Positions 6,022-11,547 of a stretch of DNA of 11,547 bases are shown piece by piece. How positions within the stretch are numbered: position 1 is the stretch's first letter; each line of letters starts with the position of its first letter. The DNA is taken from positions 1 to 11,547 of the forward strand of contig PQAN01000195.1 in NCBI GenBank assembly GCA_003105285.1. Reading direction: 5' to 3'. The stretch comes from Methylocystaceae bacterium. GTDB taxonomy: Bacteria; Pseudomonadota; Alphaproteobacteria; Rhizobiales; Beijerinckiaceae. The notes below the pieces were generated by a model. That model had not been told where the DNA came from. It made no database searches and worked only from the letters and a program-made list of their open reading frames with translations. A program made the position numbers and the translations under genes.

Positions 6022-6273
6022 GCCGAAACCGCTTTTGGTCCCGGTCAATCGTGCCGATGTTCAACGCCGGCGATCGGCTACGGATTGTGGATGTGCAGGT
6101 CATCAGCCCCACCTCGGCGTATGGGACCACACTTTCAGCCGCTTCGACCAGCCCATCGCGGCATCGACGATGATTTCGTTCGCAAGGCCGGCGTCGCCTG
6201 GCAAAGCAGGGCACATGCGCCAATGCAGAGCGCGTGGATGATCCCCTGCAGTGCAGCAGACCGGTTTTTAGCC
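6022..6273 (-). pseudogene. decayed exported protein downstream of the histidine kinase
   Basis: The ATG at 6273 follows the histidine kinase stop by 18 bases, with a strong GGGAGGAG site 7 bases before it, so the start is clearly real. It encodes a signal peptide (MAKNRSAALQGIIHALCIGA, then CALLCQATPA), after which this frame becomes unlikely (LRTKSSSMPRWAGRSG) and stops at 6135. The other two frames look more protein-like beyond the cleavage site: one gives LANEIIVDAAMGWSKRLKVW, the other GLVEAAESVVPYAEVGLM. At least one frameshift is therefore likely near 6185. The IS66 fragment beginning at 6021 removes the rest. It was probably co-transcribed with the kinase. The family is not recognised. 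Confidence 0.55.
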
Positions 6274-6291
6274 ATGAAACAACTCCTCCCG

Positions 6292-7419
6292 TCATGCGGT
6301 TCGCCATGGCAGTTCAAGTGAAACCTTGAATCGATCATTGCCCACAGGTCCGGACCGCATGATGCAATTGCCCTGGAAGCGGGCACGCAAGCGATCGGCA
6401 ACGTTCCTGAGGCCAACTCCCACCCCTGACGGCTTTGTTATCTCTGCCTCGTTCCGGGGCATGTCGTTTTCAATCGTGACGCACAGACGATCTTTCTCCC
6501 GGCGGGCCGTCAACGATATCTCAACCCTGCCGCGCGTCATGCCTACGCCATGCTTGATGGCATTTTCGATGAGCGGCTGGAGGATCAGACTTGGAACCAG
6601 TGCTTCGGCGACATTCGGATCCATTGTGATGGAGAAGGTCATGCGGTCGGAAAACCGCTCCCGCTCGATGCCCAGATATTCTTTTTGAAGCGCGATCTCA
6701 TCCGCGAGCGGCACATCGTGAAATGGATCGAGCGCGAGTGTGGTGCGTAGAAAGGTTGAGAGCGACAGGACCATGCGCTCGGCCTGCGTGGCCGCGCCTT
6801 CCTCGATCAGCCCCGCGATAGAATTGAGCGTATTGAACAGGAAGTGTGGATTGATCTGATAGCGCAGCGCGCGCATCTGGGCCCCCAGCGCCTCTTCACG
6901 GATTGCCGCCAGACGCAGTTTGCGATCGTTGAGCTCAAAGGCAAAAACAAGCGCTACGAACAGGCACGACCAGCCGAACAGAAACCCCCAGGAAATGACA
7001 ACAAGACCCCCAAAGTTGTCAAGGGAGTGCGGCGCGGGAGGTGGCGTCCCAAGGAGAGCCGGGTAAAAATTATGCGCTCCAGCCCATAGTGCAGCCGCCA
7101 TCAATGACAATGCGAATGAGGCAATGAGCAATATCGGCAACGAATCTTCCGAAGTCATAATTTCCGTCAATTTTTCGTGTAGAATATAAATAACATATGA
7201 TAACAACGCTGAAAACGTAATAATGGATAGAAACTGAATTAATCTTAATTCTATGAATTTTGTTGATATTTCTTCCACTGAAGATAAAGATGTCGAAACA
7301 ATTATTATCAAAACTATAAGATAAAATACACCAAACCGCACGGTTGCAATCTTAATACCCCGCAAATTGGTCGGGCCATTTTTGAATTCGCCGTCCGAAA
7401 TCATGTCGTCCAGGGTCAT
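6292..7419 (-). CDS. LytS/YehU-type membrane sensor histidine kinase
   Basis: This 375-residue integral-membrane kinase has four predicted membrane helices at about residues 26-44, 59-82, 93-113 and 136-160. A His_kinase domain (PF06580 type) follows with RYQINPHFLFNTLNSI, phosphoacceptor His192, then an HATPase_c domain with N-box LQPLIENAIKHG (Asn286), DNG-like IENDMP near 317 and G-box SGVGVGLRNVADRL near 331. The start is ATG 7419, with AAGGGA six bases upstream; an earlier in-frame ATG at 7449 has no better site. Members of this family phosphorylate LytTR-type response regulators, but none is encoded next to this gene: the downstream position is occupied by a decayed exported-protein gene. 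The N-terminal third is visibly AT-rich compared with its surroundings. The ligand is unknown. Confidence 0.9.
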   Translation of the reverse strand: MTLDDMISDGEFKNGPTNLRGIKIATVRFGVFYLIVLIIIVSTSLSSVEEISTKFIELRLIQFLSIITFSALLSYVIYILHEKLTEIMTSEDSLPILLIASFALSLMAAALWAGAHNFYPALLGTPPPAPHSLDNFGGLVVISWGFLFGWSCLFVALVFAFELNDRKLRLAAIREEALGAQMRALRYQINPHFLFNTLNSIAGLIEEGAATQAERMVLSLSTFLRTTLALDPFHDVPLADEIALQKEYLGIERERFSDRMTFSITMDPNVAEALVPSLILQPLIENAIKHGVGMTRGRVEISLTARREKDRLCVTIENDMPRNEAEITKPSGVGVGLRNVADRLRARFQGNCIMRSGPVGNDRFKVSLELPWRTA

Positions 7420-7585
7420 GAATGCTCCCTTGAGGTGCCGCGCCTCCATCGAGCTACGCTAGCCCGTCTTATGCACGAAGGGCGGATTGGAACGGTGATG
7501 AGCGTAGCATAAGCGCCTGAATAGAAATAAGGTTTTGTTGTCGACGCCAATCCTTTATCGCCTTTTCGAGCCAGCCACGCCCGCC

Positions 7586-7774
7586 ATGTTGGACGATACG
7601 ACCGCCGCCTTTTCCTTTCCAGCCATCGCGCGTAAGAAAGTCACAGCCGCCTTCGATGGCGGCAGGATCACCTCAGATGGCGGCGTCATGCTGCTGTCGC
7701 TGTCTGAGCGGCGGCTTGGAATCGCCGAACGGGTCGCGCACTGTATCCCAGACGCCCGCGACCCGTCGCGCATC
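7586..7774 (+). pseudogene. IS1380-family transposase, N-terminal remnant
   Basis: From ATG 7586 the first 63 residues match the start of IS1380 transposases: FPAIARKKVTAAFDGGRITS, DGGVMLLSLSERRLGIAERV, then a segment ending RDPSRI. The family sequence stops at 7774. The frame runs on into residues that belong, in another frame, to an IS21 transposase. The 7450-7585 segment upstream probably includes the left end of this element, but I cannot place its terminal repeat. It is inactive, with more than 80% of the expected protein missing. Confidence 0.8.
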
Positions 7775-8025
7775 GCGTCGTCGTGGTGCTGGGGGGGGCG
7801 AGCTTCACTTTTGCGAAGGCCAGCTGGACGCAGACGCTTCCGGACTGGATCGACGCCCACGTCGGCGCGCTCGAGGCGATCGGCGACGTCCCGCAGCTCA
7901 TCGTGCCGGACAACGCCAAGACCGCCATCGTCAAAGCCTGCTTCTACGACCCGCAGGTCAATCGCATCTACACCGAGATGGCGGCGCATTACGAGACGGC
8001 GCTTTTGCCGGCACGGCCCAGAAGA
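7775..8025 (+). pseudogene. istA: IS21-family transposase IstA, core remnant
   Basis: In the frame containing 7783 the sequence reads VVLGGASFTFAKASWTQTLP, DWIDAHVGALEAIGDVPQLI, VPDNAKTAIVKACFYDPQVN, then EMAAHYETALLPARPRR. This is the central catalytic region of IstA, including the VPDN motif that carries a catalytic aspartate. Both ends are missing: the left joins an IS1380 remnant at 7774/7775 and the right stops before the KxKVE region that should follow ARPR. There is no istB. A run of eight G residues (7791-7798) lies where family members usually encode LGAS, so a slippage insertion is possible. The sequence 8026-8130 matches nothing I recognise. Confidence 0.85.
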
Positions 8026-8130
8026 GAGACCATGCTCGTCGAGCCTCTGGAGGCAAGCATATACGAAGAACTGGTACTTCTTATCCGGCTCTCGGTGCCG
8101 CCGATGTACCGGTTCCGCGCGATCTGATGA

Positions 8131-8664
8131 CAAGCCGATGCCGCTGCGCGATCAAAATCGATATCGACCGCGCTGCCATCGGGTTTCGCCTCTCAGCTCC
8201 TGCTTGCTGCCCTTGTCCTTTCGGCGCATGCGGCCGTGGCCCTGGAGAAATCCGGTTCACTCGTCGATCATGCTTCGTGCCAATACAAATATGACATCAG
8301 ACTGGGGTGGGGCCTCTGGCATGTCCCCGAACTCAAGGTGACGGCCCTTGCGATCGAGGCAAGGCAGCGGCAGTTGACGCACACGCTTGACGGAAGAACC
8401 GCCGATGCCCTGGTGGCAGATTGGAAACGCTTGATCGATCATCTGGCTTCCGAAGTGGGCAACAAATGGTTCGATGACACGAAAACCGATGTCGCCCTGA
8501 GTCTGAACGATTACCGGCGTTTTCTTGAATCGATCGATGCCAACCCACCGGCCGGACTTCCTGATCATTGGGAAAACAGCATGGCAAACATATCAATCCC
8601 ACAGGAGGCGGTCATCGCCGCGGTACGCGAGATCCTATCGACCTTGCGCCGCCACGAGCGCTGA
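8131..8664 (+). pseudogene. exported hypothetical protein lacking a start codon
   Basis: The frame is open from 8131, just after two stops in a row, to the stop at 8662-8664. Before residue ALEKSGSL it encodes a convincing signal peptide (ALPSGFASQLLLAALVLSAH, then AAVA). There is no ATG, GTG or TTG before that segment in this frame. An ATG at 8138 lies in another frame and would need a one-base shift. The first in-frame start is GTG 8236 (giving 142 residues), which would make the mature part in the cytoplasm and has no ribosome-binding site. The mature part is about 140 residues with two helical regions (LVADWKRLIDHLASEV; QEAVIAAVREILSTLRRH) and one Cys. The family is not recognised. The IS21 scrap upstream probably removed the true start. 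Confidence 0.55.
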
Positions 8665-8676
8665 AGGAAGGCGGCC

Positions 8677-8919
8677 ATGACCCTTGGCGAACGCCTAACG
8701 AACCCATGGGGTGGCGCTGGCTCATGGCGTCGGTCGGACACGCCGAAGAGAATTATCGCAATGACGCCGCTCGCAAGCACCGGTACATCGTATTCCTTGG
8801 CCAGCTTGGTCACCTCCGTTAACTTGGCGCAGCTGCCCATTCCGCGCCAGTCCGATGCGGACGGGAGTTTTGCCGAACAACGAGGAGCCTTCGGAAGGTG
8901 CCTCATGGCGCGAGGCTAG
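8677..8919 (+). CDS. doubtful small reading frame in an otherwise empty gap
   Basis: The ATG at 8677 has a good AGGAAGG site upstream and opens 80 residues (MTLGERLTNPWGGAGSWRRS and onward). The protein sequence resembles nothing I know, is rich in Ser, Arg and Ala, and has no domain features. A second frame from about 8706 (MGWRWLMASVGHAEENYRND) and a minus-strand frame (LTEVTKLAKEYDVPVLASGV) over the same bases look equally protein-like. The segment 8665-8934 is therefore either a decayed gene or non-coding. I list it only because of the ribosome site. Confidence 0.2.
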   Translation: MTLGERLTNPWGGAGSWRRSDTPKRIIAMTPLASTGTSYSLASLVTSVNLAQLPIPRQSDADGSFAEQRGAFGRCLMARG

Positions 8920-8934
8920 GGACCGGGCACGAAA

Positions 8935-9615
8935 ATGACAAGACAATTCCGGTTTTTGCACGGCCTCCTATTTTCCCTCTTCGCGTTTGCGTGCCATGGC
9001 GCCGACCGCGCGTCCGCCGAAGGCACCTGCCCACCCGGATTCATCCCGGGCGGCGCTATGGTCCCCGGACAAGAACATGCCGGTTGGACGGGTTGCCTCC
9101 ACATGTACGACGTTGGCGATGACGGCGCCGAGCAGAGCAGAGGCGGCGATTCCGGCCCTTCTCCCTTCAATGCTGCTGAGTTCCGCGCCCTTCTCCAATG
9201 GGAAAAACAAGTTGCGCAGGAAAACGAAGAGCGTCTCTTGAAGAACAATCCCGTTTTGCGCGAATTGAAGCAAGGCGTGTGGAAATTCTCACGCTCGCGG
9301 CCGAAAAACCCGCGCCAGATATGCACCGCATCATTCCTTAAGCCGAATGGCGGTGTCTTGATCATGGATTGGGTGGGCGAAGCCAAAGGGACGCTCCTTG
9401 CCTTTTTCGGCGTGGCGATCCCGCCAACCGCGGACATCCGTAATGAGACGGTCAGTCTTACCCAGTCCGGGGAAATCCAGAGGGTTCGCGCGTCTCACGC
9501 GAATTTGCCCTGGTCCGCGAAGATAGAGATGATCATATTCGCCGTCCCCTCGACAGAAGCGCTGCTCGGTTCGATCGAGGAAAGTCAGGATTATTCAGTG
9601 GAGATGTACGGGTAG
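8935..9615 (+). CDS. exported hypothetical protein, 226 residues
   Basis: The protein has an N-terminal signal peptide with basic start and hydrophobic core (MTRQFRFLHGLLFSLFAFAC, then HGADRASA), so it is likely periplasmic or secreted. The mature part begins with a Cys-containing segment (CPPGFIPGG...GWTGC), continues through a charged helix at about residues 82-112 (AAEFRALLQWEKQVAQENEE), and ends in a strand-rich domain from about 117 (QGVWKFSRSRPKNPRQICTA) containing LAFFGVAIPP, VSLTQSGE and MIIFAVPSTEALL. The C-terminal domain is reminiscent of small secreted alphaproteobacterial proteins, but I cannot assign a family. ATG 8935 is the start that keeps the signal peptide; the site before it is weak (gggacc). 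It is the first complete gene in a same-strand run of exported proteins. Confidence 0.75.
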   Translation: MTRQFRFLHGLLFSLFAFACHGADRASAEGTCPPGFIPGGAMVPGQEHAGWTGCLHMYDVGDDGAEQSRGGDSGPSPFNAAEFRALLQWEKQVAQENEERLLKNNPVLRELKQGVWKFSRSRPKNPRQICTASFLKPNGGVLIMDWVGEAKGTLLAFFGVAIPPTADIRNETVSLTQSGEIQRVRASHANLPWSAKIEMIIFAVPSTEALLGSIEESQDYSVEMYG

Positions 9616-9798
9616 GAAGTCATCCACGGCAAGTGGCACAGCGGCGCGACGGCGCGAAAGGGGTTGAGCAACTGCGTCAGTAAGCGTGGCAAATGAATCA
9701 TGACCGGAGCGCTCTTGAGCGACTGAGCCATAGGTCAAAATAAACATGCGCGTTCTCGCCTGTCTCATCGCAGTGATTTTTAAAAATGCGAAGGTAAG

Positions 9799-10455
9799 AT
9801 GGTGGAAACCTGCATGATGTATAAAATCTCCGCTCGGTTCGCCACGAGTCTTTGCGCCTTCGCCCTCTTCGTGAAAACCTCGGCCTGCAGCGCAGAATTG
9901 CCGCCCGATGCGCCAACGCTGCGAGATGCACGTAAATTTCTGATTTCACATACCGACGCCGGATGCGACGACACCGATAACGCACGCATCATCAAGGATG
10001 ACCGAATAATCGTGGCCTCGCAAAGCGGCAAGGTCGCCACGATCATCTACGATCTCCATTGCGAATATTCCGCCGCCCGGACCCGCGTGTTCCTACTGTG
10101 GCGGACTCTCCATGGCTACCGGCTGATGCACTTCGCAAAGCCTGTATATGAACTTCGCTGGGCTGACGACATCGGATCCAAGTTGGCGGAGAAGCCCAGA
10201 GCGACCGGATACGAGGTCGTGACCAGACTTCCGAATGGGAAAATCGACCCGAACAGTTTGGAAATCACCAGCGATGAGCGTTGGGGCGCCAGTCATGACT
10301 CCGGGGAGCAGGGGTCATGGCGTTTCCTCTACAACGCCGACCGCTACGCGCTGTCTTCGTTCGCGGTTGATCCTTACGGAGAACGCAGTCTCGGGCCGAC
10401 CGGAGCCGACCGACTGAAAGGCGCGCGCTTCGTGCTTTTTCCGCCTAAAAAATAA
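9799..10455 (+). CDS. exported hypothetical protein, 218 residues (possibly DUF1176-like)
   Basis: ATG 9799 follows a GAAGG site by a few bases. The protein starts with a signal peptide (about residues 1-32, with the core ARFATSLCAFALFVKTSACS). The mature part has Cys residues in DAGCDDTD and LHCEY, a VFLLWRTLHGYRLMHFAKP strand region, and an acidic Gly-rich stretch leading to a YNADRYALSSFAVDPYGE segment. The order of a CDxTD segment, a hydrophobic strand with Cys, and a tail of short strands recalls DUF1176-type secreted proteins, but the match is loose. It lies 183 bases after the previous gene and 47 bases before the next. Nothing more specific can be said about its function. Confidence 0.7.
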   Translation: MVETCMMYKISARFATSLCAFALFVKTSACSAELPPDAPTLRDARKFLISHTDAGCDDTDNARIIKDDRIIVASQSGKVATIIYDLHCEYSAARTRVFLLWRTLHGYRLMHFAKPVYELRWADDIGSKLAEKPRATGYEVVTRLPNGKIDPNSLEITSDERWGASHDSGEQGSWRFLYNADRYALSSFAVDPYGERSLGPTGADRLKGARFVLFPPKK

Positions 10456-10469
10456 CCTCGCAGGGATCA

Positions 10470-10486
10470 CTTCCGCTTCTCGGAAG
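10470..10486 (+). terminator. short hairpin between two exported-protein genes
   Basis: cttccg and cggaag pair around a CTTCT loop, 14 bases after the upstream stop, followed by cgatttctt. A 6-bp stem and a broken T-run make it a weak terminator at best; it could attenuate rather than end transcription into the next gene. Confidence 0.4.
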
Positions 10487-10502
10487 CGATTTCTTACAAT
10501 TG

Positions 10503-11192
10503 ATGGACGCCATGGCTCTCACTTGCCGCACATATCGTTTCGGACTTTCCTTCGTTCTCGTGATGGCTCTCAGTGCTTCGGCAGAGGCGCGCGCCGGAGC
10601 CGGCCCGCTCGAGACGCTGCTCATCGCCTTCGCGCAGGGCAAGCGGGACAAGGATATCGCCGCGCTATCAGACATCGAGTGGCGAGGTTTCGTCTATCCA
10701 GAGGACTCCGAAAAGGACCTCGGCGTGACATATCATTTGCGCGGAGGACTGCGCCTGAATGGATTTGGCGAGGTCGATTTTCCGGTTGGCGTCGGGGCGA
10801 ACGCGGCGCACAAAAAGGGCAACGAAGGCGACGCCTCGATCGACGTCATTTTCCACAGCGCCAAGGGGGCTCGCGGCATAGAGCTTCAGAAGTTCTATCC
10901 GAGCGGCAACTATCAGGAAATTCTCCAAAGGCAGCTGAGCGCCGGGACCGTGACTTTGCTCGCCGATAATTGCAAGACGGACGGATATGGCGATCTGCCT
11001 GATGACGAACACACCGCCTTTTTCCGGATCGATTTTCCCGCCGCGCCGACGCCGGTCTTTGTCCGCGCTGGGCGCAACGAGGATGGCGGCAAAAACAGCC
11101 CAGGAGAGACGTTCTTGTCCTTCTCTCTGTTTACGCCCGGGAGCGATATGACGAAAAGATCCTGCGTCGCCCGCATCGAGCCGCTTCGATGA
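10503..11192 (+). CDS. exported hypothetical protein, 229 residues
   Basis: The start is placed at ATG 10503; ATG 10512 is an equally possible start three codons on, and neither has a close ribosome site. The signal peptide runs to about residue 31 (TYRFGLSFVLVMALSASAEA, then RA). The mature chain opens with a helix (PLETLLIAFAQGKRDKDIAA), then strand-rich sequence with LRGGLRLNGFGEVDFPVGVG and IDVIFHSAKG. Two Cys residues, in LADNCKTDG and in KRSCVARIEP, could form a disulfide. There is no recognised domain. It lies 47 bases after the previous exported gene, with a weak hairpin between, and 39 bases before the LprI-like gene, so co-transcription is likely. Confidence 0.72.
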   Translation: MDAMALTCRTYRFGLSFVLVMALSASAEARAGAGPLETLLIAFAQGKRDKDIAALSDIEWRGFVYPEDSEKDLGVTYHLRGGLRLNGFGEVDFPVGVGANAAHKKGNEGDASIDVIFHSAKGARGIELQKFYPSGNYQEILQRQLSAGTVTLLADNCKTDGYGDLPDDEHTAFFRIDFPAAPTPVFVRAGRNEDGGKNSPGETFLSFSLFTPGSDMTKRSCVARIEPLR

Positions 11193-11231
11193 GTTCGTCG
11201 CGCGCGGAACATGAATGCAAAAGAGGATGAT

Positions 11232-11547
11232 ATGCGAACAGCTTTGTTGTTGTCCTTGTTGATCTGGTCTCTCACGGGCGTCACGGGGCGCGCCCTTGCG
11301 AGCGATTGTCCGAATGTGGACGTCGACAAGGTCAAGCGCGCGATCGGCGAGTTGTCGGAGTTCTACGGCGACGTGCCGTCCTGCCTCGACTGTCAAAGGC
11401 AGAAAAGGCCGATCGAGCGGCTGATCTGCCGAGACAGCGGATTGAGGCTCATGGAAGTCCTGGACACCAAGGCTGCCGTTTACGCCTATGAGAACGCCAC
11501 CAAGAGGGAAACGGTTCATTCGAAGCCAGACTGCTCCTTTGTTCACA
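11232..11547 (+). CDS. LprI/DUF1311-like exported protein, 3' partial
   Basis: ATG 11232 has AGAGGA five to six bases upstream. The protein begins with a signal peptide (MRTALLLSLLIWSLTGVTGR, then ALAS), followed by a mature chain starting DCPNVDVDKVK. The segment CLDCQRQKRPIERLICRDSG, then LRLMEVLDTKAAVYAY, fits the LprI N-terminal (DUF1311) pattern, in which Cys-x(n)-P-x-E-x-x-I-C is followed by a helix with Leu and Tyr. Some family members inhibit lysozyme; most are uncharacterised. The frame is open at the right edge (105 complete codons visible), so the C-terminal part and any further domain are unknown. It closes the visible part of the exported-protein run. Confidence 0.65.
   Translation, partial: MRTALLLSLLIWSLTGVTGRALASDCPNVDVDKVKRAIGELSEFYGDVPSCLDCQRQKRPIERLICRDSGLRLMEVLDTKAAVYAYENATKRETVHSKPDCSFVH

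Noticed and set aside
5725..6321. 198-residue plus-strand frame
   Set aside because: It runs antisense through the IS66 TnpA fragment and through a minus-strand signal peptide with a strong ribosome site, and its composition is not protein-like.
7450..7535. Interrupted inverted repeats (gctacgct / agcgtagc, cttatgc / gcataag) upstream of the kinase
   Set aside because: The pairs overlap rather than nest, so no single consistent structure forms. They may belong to the IS1380 end, but I could not establish that.
8040..8130. Short ExbB-like peptide ALGAADVPVPRDL
   Set aside because: Only about 13 residues resemble the ExbB N-terminal region and the expected SPWxMF continuation is missing; chance cannot be excluded.
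9680..9690. GTAAGCGTGGC resembling an IS66 terminal repeat
   Set aside because: Only the first 7-8 bases fit, with no tnpA-like sequence inside and no second end; likely chance in a 183-base intergenic gap.
10668..11546. 292-residue minus-strand open frame
   Set aside because: It is antisense to two plus-strand genes that have signal peptides, good composition and, for the second, a ribosome site.

Overview
The window is GC-rich, and its gene style and insertion-sequence content fit an alphaproteobacterium. Hyphomicrobiales (rhizobia or methanotroph relatives) is my best guess; nothing here fixes the genus. It reads as an accessory region built from insertion-sequence (IS) debris, with small exported or membrane proteins between the pieces.

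Layout. (1) 1-2228: an IS66 element entering from the left edge with tnpA (5' cut by the window), tnpB and tnpC. tnpC is cut short at about 2193-2196, where a 90-bp antisense scrap of an IS256 transposase begins. (2) 2284-4232: a small unrecognised protein, a 63-bp perfect palindrome, a toprim-like gene scrap, a small membrane protein, and an exported protein broken by a frameshift that sits on a hairpin. (3) About 4233-5540: an IS110 element with an apparently intact DEDD transposase and a structured 5' leader that could encode a bridge RNA. (4) 5471-6273: hairpins, then the left end of a second IS66 element on the minus strand. It cuts into a decayed exported-protein gene that follows the histidine kinase. 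(5) 6292-7419 (minus): a LytS/YehU-type membrane histidine kinase, apparently intact but with no response regulator in view. (6) 7586-8025: an IS1380 N-terminal scrap joined to an IS21 IstA core scrap. (7) 8131-11547: a same-strand run of five genes for putative exported proteins. The first has lost its start codon; the last looks like an LprI/DUF1311 protein and runs off the right edge.

Only the histidine kinase, the IS110 transposase and the run of exported-protein genes look functional. The exported genes share orientation and signal peptides but little recognisable homology, apart from the LprI-like one. One reading, which is inference, is a locus of cell-envelope or periplasmic factors eroded by repeated IS insertion. 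I see no tRNA, rRNA or CRISPR array.
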